A DNA stretch of 64,000 nt from CAG-273 sp963929915 (lineage in GTDB: Bacteria; Bacillota; Clostridia; TANB77; CAG-508), in the NCBI GenBank assembly GCA_963929915.1, contig CAWVJY010000008.1, positions 1 through 64,000 of the forward strand, given 5' to 3'. Below are positions 26,832 through 36,002 of the stretch, one piece after another. The notes beneath the pieces were generated by a model that did no database searches, was not told the DNA's origin, and worked only from the letters and a program-made list of their open reading frames with translations. The position numbers and the translations under genes are program-made. Within the stretch, counting starts at the first letter, position 1, and each line of letters begins with the position of its first letter.

Positions 26832-27203
26832 TTTTATCCCTCAATTGCTTTGTTGAGTTTATTTTATATTTTCAATTTCGGTTTGGTTAATTTTATTTAT
26901 GAAAATAGAAAAAATAATGATGAATTTTGTCGTTTTTTGTTTTTATATAAAAAAATAGGAATTTCATAAAATTGATTTTTAATATAAGTTATCTTTCATT
27001 TTAAAAAATGTATATTAAAAATTTTAAAAAATGTATATTGTTTTTATTAAAAATTGTATATTAAATTTATTAAAAAATGTATATTGAATCATAATAAAAA
27101 AGCCAAAATTTATGTGTGTAATTGTTGGCTTTACAGATGTTATTGCTAAAGATCCTGAAACTGGCATTTATATTGTACCTATTACGGCATTAAAACCATA
27201 AAA
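26832..27203. promoter_or_regulatory. Gap upstream of agrB with a four-copy, 23-bp-period repeat array
   Basis: TTAAAAAATGTATATT occurs at 27001-27016, 27024-27039, 27070-27085 and, with one change (TTAAAAATTGTATATT), at 27047-27062. The start-to-start distance is exactly 23 bases each time, with 7 variable bases between. LytTR-family regulators such as AgrA bind direct repeats about two helical turns apart, so this could be the autoregulatory site of the agr locus. The sequence is not the Staphylococcus AgrA consensus. A 29-codon frame at 27112-27201 without a ribosome site is not called as a gene. Confidence 0.6.
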
Positions 27204-27905
27204 TTAATATTCTTTTTCATTAAGTGCTATATCTTCCAACATTTTCCAACTTCCTTCTTGTTTAGGAATAGAATAAAATGTCATAAGTTCATTGGTAATA
27301 GGATGATAAATTTTTAGTTCATAAGCCCAGAGGGCAATTTGCTTTCCATGCCCTCTTCCACCATATTTTTGATCTCCATAGATACTATGGTTTCTACTAG
27401 ATAATTGCACCCTAATTTGATGATGTCTTCCTGTATGTAAATGTATTTTTAAAACAGATAAGTTAATTTCTTGATTATATTTTAAAACCTCATAATCTAA
27501 TAGGGCTAATTTACTATTTTTTGTTCCTTCTGCTACCACTTTGCTCATATTAGTCTTTTCATTTTTTAATAAATAATCTTGCAAAGTACCTTTTTCTTGT
27601 TCCATTTTACTATTTACAATTGTTAAATAAGTTTTCTGAAATTGTTTTTCTCTTACTTGGTTACTAAGTCTAGCTGCTGCTTTAGAAGTTTTGGCAAAAA
27701 CCATAACTCCACCTACAGGCCTATCTAAACGGTGAATTAGCCCTACATAGACATTACCTGGTTTGTTATACTTTTCTTTTATATATTGTTTTACGATGCT
27801 AAGTAAATCAATATCCCCCGTTTTATCTGATTGAGATGGAATATTTACTGGTTTTTCCACTACAATGATATGATTATCTTCATAAATGACATTTAATTTT
27901 CCCAT
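27204..27905 (-). CDS. RluA-family RNA pseudouridine synthase
   Basis: It converts specific uridines to pseudouridine, probably in 23S rRNA or tRNA. The catalytic motif HRLDRPVGGVMVFAKTS contains the conserved Asp. IIVVEKPVNIPSQSD near the start and HTGRHHQIRVQLSSR later are also family blocks. No S4 domain is present, so it is the short form. ATG 27905 follows GGGGAGAAAGCAAA; an ATG at 27923 overlaps that ribosome site and is less likely. The exact target base cannot be assigned. Confidence 0.88.
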   Translation of the reverse strand: MGKLNVIYEDNHIIVVEKPVNIPSQSDKTGDIDLLSIVKQYIKEKYNKPGNVYVGLIHRLDRPVGGVMVFAKTSKAAARLSNQVREKQFQKTYLTIVNSKMEQEKGTLQDYLLKNEKTNMSKVVAEGTKNSKLALLDYEVLKYNQEINLSVLKIHLHTGRHHQIRVQLSSRNHSIYGDQKYGGRGHGKQIALWAYELKIYHPITNELMTFYSIPKQEGSWKMLEDIALNEKEY

Positions 27906-27997
27906 TTTGCTTTCTCCCCACATTTTTATATAACTCTTCTTGTTACTGTTTTTGCTTTGTCAGAGTATACATATTGTTTTAGTATTTCTTCACTTTT

Positions 27998-28864
27998 TTA
28001 GCTATTTTCCCAACGTGCAAAAATCCCACATGGTAAAATAAGGGAAGAATTTGTCATAGGAAGTCCTATTTCTCCACAAGTTACTTTTCCATGGTACTGG
28101 TTTGGTATGGATAACTCTAATATATTTTGTAATACTGTACTAGAAATTCCTGTTGTATACGAATTAATTAAAAAGAAAAGTGGGTTTTTAGATAATACTT
28201 TTGTACATAATTCTATTAATCCTGATAAGTTTTCTTCAAACTTCCATACTTCTCCATTAGCCCCTCTTCCATAAGATGGTGGATCCATAATAATGGCATC
28301 ATACTGGTTTCCTCTTCGTATTTCTCTATTTACAAATTTAATAACATCATCCACAATATAACGAACAGGTTTATTTTCTAAACCTGAAGCCTTCATATTT
28401 TCTTTTGCCCATGCTACCATGCCTTTTGAACTATCTACATGGCAAACTTCAGCTCCGGCATAGGTACATGCTACTGTTGCACCTCCTGTATAAGCAAATA
28501 GGTTTAGCACTTTGATTGGTCTTTTGGCTTGTTTAATTTTTGCAATCATCCAATCCCAATTTACCGCTTGCTCGGGAAATAAGCCAGTGTGTTTAAATCC
28601 CATTGGCTTAATTTGAAAGGTTAATTCTTTATATTTTATTTGCCAACTGTCTGGCATTTTTTTCTGGTATTCCCAGTTGCCACCACCTGAAGAGCTTCTA
28701 TGATATTTGGCATTTACATTTTTCCATTTTTCTGGAAATGTTTTTTTCGTCCAAATAATTTGTGGATCTGGTCTTATTAAAATAACATTTTTCCATCTTT
28801 CTAGTTTCTCTCCATTTGCCATGTCTAATATTTCATAATCTTTCCAATCTCTTGCTACTTCCAT
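27998..28864 (-). CDS. Class I SAM-dependent methyltransferase (RlmI/COG1092-like)
   Basis: The 288-residue enzyme has the SAM motif VLNLFAYTGGATVACTYAGA, an acidic ribose-binding EVCHVDSSKGMV, and the catalytic-region DPPSYGRGANGE. This arrangement is that of rRNA (cytosine-C5) or related large-subunit methyltransferases, although the PUA domain of RlmI is missing. An N-terminal beta-rich part (about 1-95) has RPDPQIIW and GLFPEQAVNWDW. The gene stands between rluA-type and uvrC genes. The target base is unknown. Confidence 0.8.
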   Translation of the reverse strand: MEVARDWKDYEILDMANGEKLERWKNVILIRPDPQIIWTKKTFPEKWKNVNAKYHRSSSGGGNWEYQKKMPDSWQIKYKELTFQIKPMGFKHTGLFPEQAVNWDWMIAKIKQAKRPIKVLNLFAYTGGATVACTYAGAEVCHVDSSKGMVAWAKENMKASGLENKPVRYIVDDVIKFVNREIRRGNQYDAIIMDPPSYGRGANGEVWKFEENLSGLIELCTKVLSKNPLFFLINSYTTGISSTVLQNILELSIPNQYHGKVTCGEIGLPMTNSSLILPCGIFARWENS

Positions 28865-28891
28865 ATTACCCCTTCTTTTTACCTTCTTATT

Positions 28892-29101
28892 TTAAAAATT
28901 TTCTAACATACTCATAAAATTCATTACTAAAACCATATCTGCTATCATTAATACCAATGCCAGAACAATACTAGATGTGATGATTTTGTGATTTTTTATC
29001 TTGCCGAAAAAATGGCTTGTCCTTTTTCTTAATTTTTCTCTTAAAGAGTTATTTTCCTTTTGATAATGTACTTTTAAAATTAAATCTTTTGTATACTCCA
29101 T
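28892..29101 (-). CDS. Small single-span membrane protein, unknown
   Basis: The 69-residue protein has a basic, helical N-terminus (residues 1-40, KENNSLREKLRKRTSHF) and one hydrophobic segment at about 43-63 (SSIVLALVLMIADMVLVMNF), with a short polar end. I do not recognise a family. A GGAGGG ribosome site precedes the ATG, so expression is likely. It sits 27 bases before the methyltransferase gene and may share its transcript. Confidence 0.6.
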   Translation of the reverse strand: MEYTKDLILKVHYQKENNSLREKLRKRTSHFFGKIKNHKIITSSIVLALVLMIADMVLVMNFMSMLENF

Positions 29102-29187
29102 AAAATCCCTCCATTTTATTTTCTTAATATCAATATATTCTGCATATTAGGATTTTATGCTAAAAATCGTATGACAAAATATTACAA

Positions 29188-30982
29188 TTAATTTAAAGTT
29201 TGCTTAATCGTTTCTGCTAGCTTTCTTGTAATTCCTGGCACTTTTGCTATTTCTTCTATGCTTGCCTCTTTTATTTTTTGTACTCCTCCAAATTGTTTCA
29301 AAAGTGCTTTTTTCTTAGCAGGGCCAATTCCTGTAATATCATCTAAAGCAGATTTGGTAATACTTTTTTCTCTTAATTTTCTATGGTATCCAATTGCTTT
29401 TTCGTGCACACAATCTTGAAAATAAGTAATCGTATTCATTAATCTTTCTGATAAAGGAATTTCTTTTCTATTTTCATCTATTAAAGCTCTTGTTGAATGT
29501 TTATCATCTTTTACCATACCATAAATTGGAATATCTAAATGGTATACTGCTAATGCCTCTTTTGCAGCCCTCATTTGGGTAATACCACCATCTACAAAAA
29601 TAGCATCTGGTAATTTTCCAAAGGCTCCATTTGGATTTTCTATAGAATGTTTTAATCTTCTGGTAATTACTTCTTGCATACATCTTGGGTCATCTTGCTC
29701 AAAAACTGTTTTTATTTTAAAAGTTCTAGATAAATTTTTCTTAACAGCTCCATCATATAAAACACACATGGCAGCAACCATATATTGACCAGAAATGTTG
29801 GAAATATCAAAACTTTCTATTTTTCTTGGGAGTTTATCCATATTTAATACTTTTTTTAGTTCATTTACCACTCCATATTTTTCTTTTTCTGTATTCTCTA
29901 AAGTGATTTTTGCATTTTTTTCTGCCATTTCTACTAATCTAAGCTTTTCTCCCTTTTGAGGTGATTTAATTTCCACATTTCTTCCCATTTTTTCAGAAAG
30001 CGATTTTTCTAGTAATTCCCTATCTTCTATTTCTTCTTGCACCATAATTCTATGTGGCACTACTAAACTATTTAAGTAGTATTGTTTGATAAAATCAGAA
30101 AGAATTTCTTTATTAGATTCATCTACTAAATCTTCAAAAAAGTAATGCTCTCTTCCTATCATTTTACTGTTTCTAATAAAAAACACTTCAATACAAACAC
30201 GTAATTCGTTTTTGGCAAAACCAATTACATCAATATCATTTTCTGAAAGGTTAGAAACTTTTTGTTTTTCAAAACTAATTTTTTCTATTGCTAATTTTTT
30301 ATCTCGTAAATAAGCTGCTTTTTCAAAATCTAGTTTGTTTACCGCTTCTTGCATTTCTGCTTCTATTTGCTTAATAATAGGAGCAGTTTTACCATTTAAT
30401 AAATTAATTACTTGATTAATTTGTTCTCTGTATTCTTCTTTAGAAATATATCCCATACAAGGAGCTGCACATTTTTTGATATGGTAATTTAAACAAGGTC
30501 TATCTTTATATTTAAAACTTCTGCACTGCCTAATTTTAAATTTTGATTTAATAAAAGATATCATCTCTTTTGCAGCACCGTGCACTAGCATATGGTCCAA
30601 AGTATTTTGCCCCATCATTTAAAATTCTTCTTGTTATATATACATCTGGATAATCTTCTTGCACATTTACTTTTATGTATGGGTAGGTTTTATCATCTTT
30701 TAATAGCACATTAAATTTTGGCATATTTTTCTTAATTAAGTTACATTCTAAAATAAGTGCTTCTGATTCATTGTCTGTCACAATATATTCAAAATGGTCA
30801 ATTAAAGCAACCATGTTTTCTATTCTTTTGGTTTTATTGGTTTTTCTAAAATATTGTCTTACTCTATTTTTTAAAGAAATTGCTTTGCCAACATAAATAA
30901 TTTTGTCATCTTTGTCATGCATAATATATACACCTGGTTTGCTAGGCAATTTTTTTAGCTCTTCTTCTATATTAAATGCCAT
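29188..30982 (-). pseudogene. uvrC: Excinuclease ABC subunit C with a single frameshift
   Basis: UvrC makes both incisions in nucleotide excision repair. The N-terminal piece (30548-30982) has the GIY-YIG nuclease (KPGVYIMHDKDDKIIYVGKA). The second piece (29188 to about 30580) has the UvrB-binding region (EMQEAVNKLDFEKAAYLRDK), the RNase H-like nuclease (DISNISGQYMVAAMCVLYDG, IFVDGGITQM) and helix-hairpin-helix repeats (ITGIGPAKKKALLKQFG). The two join if one C is removed from GCACGGTG near 30577-30583, giving KYFGPYASAGAAKEMISF. All family parts are otherwise intact, so a read error is as likely as true inactivation. Confidence 0.9.
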
Positions 30983-31040
30983 GTCTACCTCCTTACCTTT
31001 TCTATTGTAACATATTTATAGCTGTTTTACAATTTTACTT

Positions 31041-31069
31041 TTGACACATTGCAATTTTTATAGTAATAT
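31041..31069 (+). promoter_or_regulatory. Promoter of glmS
   Basis: TTGACA (31041-31046), 17 bases and TAATAT (31064-31069). The leader to the glmS start is about 110 bases. No glmS ribozyme sequence is visible in it. Confidence 0.75.
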
Positions 31070-31185
31070 AATATCATAAAAAATGAATTGAATAAGAATT
31101 TTGGAAAATAGAATAGAAAATTTGGCTTAAACAAGGCTTTTTCTAGCTATGAATCTTTGATGATAAGAAAGGATGGAAAGAAACA

Positions 31186-33024
31186 ATGTGTGGAATTATA
31201 GGTTATGTAGGAAATAAAAAAGCTACCCCGGTTTTAATAGATGGGCTTCTTAGCTTAGAATATAGAGGATATGATTCTGCAGGTATAGCAGTAATTGAAA
31301 ATCAAGAACTAGTTGTTATGAAAGATAAAGGTAGAGTAGCGAATTTAAAAGAAATTTCTGGAATAGAGGATTTAACTTCTTCTATAGGAATTGCACATAC
31401 TAGATGGGCAACTCATGGAAAACCTTCAAAAGAAAATTCTCATCCACATATGGATAATGCTAATTTATTTGCTGTAGTACATAATGGAATTATTGAAAAT
31501 TATCATGAATTAAGAGAATTTTTAACGAACAAAGGATATCACTTTTTATCTCAAACAGATACAGAAGTAATTCCTAACTTAATTCACTATTATTATACGA
31601 ATGGTATTTCTGATGAAAATCCATTTTTAAGAGCTGTAAAATCTGCTGTAGATGATTTAAAAGGTAGTTATGCTATAGAAGTTATTTCTAAATTATATCC
31701 AAATGAAATTATTGTAGTAAGAAAAGATAGTCCTTTGGTAATTGGAAAAGGAAAAGGCGAAAACTTTATTGCATCTGATATTCCTGCGATTCTTCCTCAT
31801 ACAAGAGATTTTTACCTTTTAGAAGATAACGAATATGCTGTAGTAACAACAGATAGCGTTCATTTCTTTGACAATACTTTATTAGAACATACCAAAGCTA
31901 TAAAAAACATTGAATGGGATGCTACTGCTGCAGAAAAAAATGGTTTTGAAGATTATATGTTAAAAGAAATTTATGAACAACCAAATGCTATTCGCGAAAC
32001 CATTGGTTCTCATCTACAATTAGGAGAAAAATGTTTTTTTGATGATTTAAGTCTCCAGAAAAAAGATTTAGAAAAAATCAGGCAAATTTATATTGTAGCT
32101 TGTGGAACTGCTATGCATGCAGGACTAGTTGGTAAAACTGCTATAGAAAAACTTTGTAAAATTCCTGTGCAAGTAGACATTGCTTCTGAATTTCGTTACA
32201 GAAATCCTATCATAGATGAGAATACACTTTGTATTTATATTAGTCAATCTGGTGAAACAGCAGATACTATTGCTGCTTTAAAACTTGCCAAATCGAAAGG
32301 GGCTAAAACTTTAGCAGTTTCTAATGTCATTGGAAGCTCTATTACCCGTGAAGCTGACTATACCATTTATACTCATGCGGGTCCTGAAATTGCAGTTGCT
32401 TCCACAAAAGCGTATACTTCCCAAGTAGTACTTATGGTAATTTTGGCTATCTATTTTTCAGAAATGTTAGATAGTAGTAAAAAAGAAGTATTAGATCATT
32501 TAAAATCTGAAATTTTAGATTTACCAACTAAGCTAGAAGCAGTATTGGATGAAACCAAAGAAATTGAAAAATTTGCTAAAAAAGTTTATACAGAACATGA
32601 TATGTATTTTTTAGGAAGAGGAACAGATTACCATGTAGCTATGGAAGGTTCTTTAAAACTAAAAGAGATATCTTATATCCATTCAGAAGCATATGCAGCA
32701 GGAGAATTAAAACATGGTCCTATTGCTTTAATTGAAAATGGAGTAACTGTTATTAATGTAATAACTAACCCAGATTTAGTAGAAAAATGTATTAGCAATC
32801 TTCAAGAAGTAGTTACAAGAGGTGCTAAAACCTTAGTAATTACCAACCAAAAAATAAGTAATACTAATATTGATTTTGTAATTAATATTCCAGAGACAGA
32901 TTGCTTAATATCCCCTATTCTTTCTGTGGTTCCACTTCAATTACTTGCTTATTATATATCGAAAAATAAGGGATTAGATGTGGATAAACCAAGGAATTTA
33001 GCTAAATCTGTTACCGTAGAATAG
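31186..33024 (+). CDS. glmS: Glutamine-fructose-6-phosphate aminotransferase (isomerizing)
   Basis: GlmS makes glucosamine-6-phosphate for cell-wall synthesis. The N-terminal amidotransferase domain starts CGIIGYVGNKKATPVLIDG with Cys as the catalytic residue after Met removal, then HTRWATHG and HNGIIENY. The two SIS domains carry IVACGTAMHAGLV, ISQSGETADTIAALKLAKSK and YFLGRGTDYHVAMEGSLKLK, and the C-terminus ends DKPRNLAKSVTVE. Length (612) is normal. A GGATGGAAAG region precedes the ATG. It is a single-gene unit followed by the structured element at 33051. Confidence 0.97.
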   Translation: MCGIIGYVGNKKATPVLIDGLLSLEYRGYDSAGIAVIENQELVVMKDKGRVANLKEISGIEDLTSSIGIAHTRWATHGKPSKENSHPHMDNANLFAVVHNGIIENYHELREFLTNKGYHFLSQTDTEVIPNLIHYYYTNGISDENPFLRAVKSAVDDLKGSYAIEVISKLYPNEIIVVRKDSPLVIGKGKGENFIASDIPAILPHTRDFYLLEDNEYAVVTTDSVHFFDNTLLEHTKAIKNIEWDATAAEKNGFEDYMLKEIYEQPNAIRETIGSHLQLGEKCFFDDLSLQKKDLEKIRQIYIVACGTAMHAGLVGKTAIEKLCKIPVQVDIASEFRYRNPIIDENTLCIYISQSGETADTIAALKLAKSKGAKTLAVSNVIGSSITREADYTIYTHAGPEIAVASTKAYTSQVVLMVILAIYFSEMLDSSKKEVLDHLKSEILDLPTKLEAVLDETKEIEKFAKKVYTEHDMYFLGRGTDYHVAMEGSLKLKEISYIHSEAYAAGELKHGPIALIENGVTVINVITNPDLVEKCISNLQEVVTRGAKTLVITNQKISNTNIDFVINIPETDCLISPILSVVPLQLLAYYISKNKGLDVDKPRNLAKSVTVE

Positions 33025-33050
33025 TTTATTCATTAAAATAATAGTAGGTC

Positions 33051-33195
33051 TAAAGTATTAGAATTGTCTTTTTCAATTTTTAAAACCTTTCCCCTTTTGG
33101 ACAGCTGTAACTTCGGCATAAATGCCGTAAGCAGATGCCACAATGGTCACCCACGCAAGGCCTTAAAAATCTCAAAAGACAATTCTAATACTTTA
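33051..33195. ncRNA. Candidate structured RNA closed by a 22-bp perfect stem
   Basis: TAAAGTATTAGAATTGTCTT plus TT at 33051-33072 pairs perfectly with 33174-33195. Inside, TTTTTAA/TTAAAAA and CCTT/AAGG extend the helix. The apical 70 bases are noticeably less AT-rich and hold a CGGCATAAATGCCG hairpin (33113-33126) and a possible GCCACAATGGTC turn. No coding frame explains it. It lies between glmS and bofA, which converge. The strand is unknown because neither side has a strong promoter. It does not match tmRNA, RNase P, SRP RNA or any riboswitch I can recall; the overall rod shape is 6S-like but without recognisable sequence. Confidence 0.5.
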
Positions 33196-33241
33196 TATAT
33201 AAATTTTAATATTTTTGGACAGACTATTTTCCTATTTGTTT

Positions 33242-33502
33242 TTAAATAAAAATTTTCAAAATAATTAATAAAATAGCTCCTGGAATTCCTAAAACTCCTA
33301 CTAATATAGCTGTTCCTATATTTAGTCCAATATGAAAAGAAAAGCTACTTCCTACTAAATTGATCATAAAAATAAGTAATCCGCCTAAAATAGAGTTTAT
33401 GATTAATTTAAAAATTGCTTTAATAGGAATGGAAAATACCCTTCCTATGATCCAAAAAACTATAATACATGTTAATATTGTAAATATTACAGAAAAGTCC
33501 AA
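33242..33502 (-). CDS. bofA: Pro-sigma-K processing inhibitor BofA-like protein
   Basis: The 86-residue membrane protein has two or three spans and ends AILVGVLGIPGAILLIILKI, the BofA pattern. BofA helps hold SpoIVFB inactive until the forespore signals. It follows a YaaL-like gene, the same pair as yaaL-bofA in Bacillus, which supports the name. It shares its length and ending with the gene at 3820-4080. Its stop is 47 bases from the structured element. Confidence 0.85.
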   Translation of the reverse strand: MDFSVIFTILTCIIVFWIIGRVFSIPIKAIFKLIINSILGGLLIFMINLVGSSFSFHIGLNIGTAILVGVLGIPGAILLIILKIFI

Positions 33503-33560
33503 ACTCTATCACCATTCCTTTATTATTTAATAATTATGATAGAATTTGGACAAATATAAC

Positions 33561-33836
33561 TTATCCCACCTGATTTTTTCTAAAATATAATTCTTCAATC
33601 ATATCCAGAGAAATTCCTCTCTTTTTTGCTTTTTGTACTAAAAAGTCTAATTTGCTTTTGCTTGCTTTCATTTGATAAACATAATAGTCAATTAGTCCTT
33701 CTTCTGCTGTTTCAAAGTTTTTATTAGCCAAGTCTAATTCTCTTTTGGTTTTTAATACACTTAAAATTAACTCTATTTTCTTTTCTTCTTCTGTTTTATC
33801 TATAATTAAATTTTCTTTTTGATAATTCTCTGTCAT
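33561..33836 (-). CDS. yaaL: YaaL-like DUF2508 protein
   Basis: About 91 residues from MTENYQKENLIIDK, mostly helical and charged, with the DUF2508 pattern NFETAEEGLIDYYVYQMKAS and KLDFLVQKAKKRGI. Function is unknown; the gene is regularly found just before bofA. The ATG at 33836 is 9 bases from AAAGG. Further in-frame ATGs at 33845 and 33878 are possible but worse spaced. Confidence 0.75.
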   Translation of the reverse strand: MTENYQKENLIIDKTEEEKKIELILSVLKTKRELDLANKNFETAEEGLIDYYVYQMKASKSKLDFLVQKAKKRGISLDMIEELYFRKNQVG

Positions 33837-33955
33837 TTTCTTCATCCTTTCTTGTATTCTCCATTGTTTAAATAACATGTTTTTCTAAATTTGGTAAAAT
33901 CTTGTTAATAATATATGCAAAAATTTTATTTTTATACATCAAAATCCTTTTTGTA

Positions 33956-33984
33956 TTGAAATTTTAATAAGAAAGTGGTACAAT
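33956..33984 (+). promoter_or_regulatory. Promoter of serS
   Basis: TTGAAA (33956-33961), 17 bases and TACAAT (33979-33984), about 45 bases before the serS start. The leader is too short for a T-box. Confidence 0.7.
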
Positions 33985-34029
33985 TTTACTGATATAAAGG
34001 AAATGATAAAAATAAACAAGGAGGCAAAT

Positions 34030-35316
34030 ATGATAGACATAAAATTAATAAGAGAAAACCCAGAACTTGTAAAGGAGAACATAAAAAAGAAATTTCAAGA
34101 TCATAAATTACCTTTAGTAGATGAAGTACTAGACCTAGATGTAAAAAATCGTGAAGCTAAAGTAAAAGGTGATGACTTAAGAAGCAAAAGAAATAGCTTA
34201 AGTAGTGAGATTGGTAATCTTATGAAACAAGGCAAAAAAGAAGAGGCAGAGAATATAAAAAAACAAGTTCAAGAAATTAATGACCAATTAGTTGAAAATG
34301 AAAAGTTAGAAGAAGAATATGCAAGCCAAATTCAAGAAAGAATGATGAAAATTCCTAATATTATTGCAGACTCTGTTCCTATTGGAAAAGATGATAGTCA
34401 AAATGTAGAAATTGAAAAATTTGGAGAACCTGTTGTACCAAGCTATGAAATTCCTTACCATGCTGATATTATGGAGTCTTTTGATGGACTTGATTTAGAC
34501 TCTGCTAGAAGAGTAGCCGGAAATGGTTTTTACTATTTAATGGGTGATATTGCAAGACTTCATTCCGCTGTTATTTCTTATGCAAGAGATTTTATGATTA
34601 ATAAAGGATTTACTTATTGTGTTCCTCCTTTTATGATTAGAAGTAATGTAGTAACAGGTGTTATGAGTTTTGAAGAAATGGATGCCATGATGTACAAAAT
34701 TGAAGGAGAAGATTTGTATTTAATTGGTACTAGTGAACACTCTATGATTGGTAAATTTAAAGACCAAATTTTATCAAAAGACAATGTTCCTTACACAATG
34801 ACTTCTTATTCCCCTTGTTTTAGAAAAGAAAAAGGTGCTCATGGTATTGAAGAACGTGGTGTTTACCGTATTCATCAATTTGAAAAACAAGAAATGATTG
34901 TAGTTTGTGAACCTGAAGATAGTTGGAATTGGTATGATAAGTTATGGTCTTATACCGTAGAATTATTTAGAAGTATGGATATTCCTGTTCGTACTTTAGA
35001 ATGTTGTAGTGGAGATTTAGCAGATTTAAAGGCAAAAAGTTGTGATGTTGAAGCTTGGAGTCCAAGACAACAAAAATATTTTGAAGTAGGAAGCTGTTCT
35101 AATTTAACAGATGCTCAAGCAAGGAGACTTGGTATTCGTATTAAAGGAGAAAAGGGAAATTATTATGCACATACTTTAAATAATACCGTAGTTGCCCCAC
35201 CACGTATGTTAATTGCTCTACTAGAGAATAACTACCAAGAAGATGGTAGCGTGCTTATTCCTAAAGTATTACAACCTTATATGGGTGGAACAGAAAAATT
35301 GGTTCCTAAAAAATAA
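34030..35316 (+). CDS. serS: Seryl-tRNA synthetase
   Basis: It charges tRNA-Ser with serine. The N-terminal long coiled-coil arm (about 30-105, rich in Lys/Glu) is followed by the class II core: GTSEHSMIGKFK, motif 2 with CFRKEKGAHGIEERGVYRIHQ (in parts) and motif 3 PPRMLIALLENNYQEDGS. Start ATG 34030 has AAGGAGGCAAAT at the right distance and yields the usual MIDIKLIRENPELVKENI; the in-frame ATG at 34003 lacks a site. ysxC follows by 57 bases. Confidence 0.96.
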   Translation: MIDIKLIRENPELVKENIKKKFQDHKLPLVDEVLDLDVKNREAKVKGDDLRSKRNSLSSEIGNLMKQGKKEEAENIKKQVQEINDQLVENEKLEEEYASQIQERMMKIPNIIADSVPIGKDDSQNVEIEKFGEPVVPSYEIPYHADIMESFDGLDLDSARRVAGNGFYYLMGDIARLHSAVISYARDFMINKGFTYCVPPFMIRSNVVTGVMSFEEMDAMMYKIEGEDLYLIGTSEHSMIGKFKDQILSKDNVPYTMTSYSPCFRKEKGAHGIEERGVYRIHQFEKQEMIVVCEPEDSWNWYDKLWSYTVELFRSMDIPVRTLECCSGDLADLKAKSCDVEAWSPRQQKYFEVGSCSNLTDAQARRLGIRIKGEKGNYYAHTLNNTVVAPPRMLIALLENNYQEDGSVLIPKVLQPYMGGTEKLVPKK

Positions 35317-35373
35317 CTATAGTTATGAGGTAGAGGTTATATATATCTTTTATAAATGTAAAGGAGAGTATGT

Positions 35374-35967
35374 ATGAATATTAAGAATCCACAGTTTCAA
35401 ATTTCTGCAGTAAGTCCTAAACAATATCCTAAAGATGGCCTTTCTCAGATAGTGCTTGTTGGTAAGTCTAATGTTGGAAAATCTTCTTTTATTAATACTT
35501 TAGTTAATAGAAAAAAACTAGCAAGAACTAGCAGTGAACCTGGTAAAACAAGACAAATTAATTTTTATAATATGGATAATAAGTTTTATTTGGTAGATTT
35601 ACCAGGCTATGGTTATAGCAAAATGTCCAAACAAGAACAAATAAAAGTTGGAAATTTTATTGAAGAATATTTAGAAAATAGTAAACAAATTAGTCTAATT
35701 ATTTTTTTAATAGATATTCGCCATGAGCCAACAGCAAATGATAAATTAATGTATGATTACATTTTTAAAACTAATTTGCCTTGTATGGTAATTGCAAATA
35801 AAGCAGATAAAATTGCTATTACGAAAGTGGATGAAGCTGTTCAAAAATTGCAGGATAGCTTAAACCCCTTAAAAGATTTAAAATTTTTACCATTCTCCTC
35901 TGAAAGAAAAATTTATACTCAAAAAGTTTGGGAATATATAGAAAAATTTATAAACTTTAATGAATAA
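35374..35967 (+). CDS. ysxC: GTP-binding protein YsxC/EngB
   Basis: This essential GTPase takes part in 50S ribosome assembly. G motifs: VGKSNVGKSSFINTLV, the switch region with TSSEPGKTRQINFY, DLPGYGYSKM and NKADKI, with FSSERK near the end. Length (197) is typical. A GGAGAGTATGT ribosome site precedes the ATG. It is probably transcribed with serS. Confidence 0.95.
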   Translation: MNIKNPQFQISAVSPKQYPKDGLSQIVLVGKSNVGKSSFINTLVNRKKLARTSSEPGKTRQINFYNMDNKFYLVDLPGYGYSKMSKQEQIKVGNFIEEYLENSKQISLIIFLIDIRHEPTANDKLMYDYIFKTNLPCMVIANKADKIAITKVDEAVQKLQDSLNPLKDLKFLPFSSERKIYTQKVWEYIEKFINFNE

Positions 35968-36002
35968 ATAAAAATATTATAGCATTTTTTCATAAATTTA
36001 AA

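Noticed and set aside
27112..27201. 29-codon frame MCVIVGFTDVIAKDPETG... after the repeat array
   Set aside because: No ribosome site, starts in an AT-rich run, and ends next to the rluA-type stop; could be a gene remnant but not supported.
31070..31185. Possible glmS ribozyme in the leader
   Set aside because: The leader is short and AT-rich with none of the conserved ribozyme core, so no ribozyme is called.
33051..33195. Retron msr-msd or CRISPR-like element
   Set aside because: No reverse transcriptase or cas gene is nearby and no repeat-spacer array exists in the window.
33901..34029. T-box before serS
   Set aside because: Only about 45 bases lie between promoter and start, and no T-box sequence (GGGTGG) is present.
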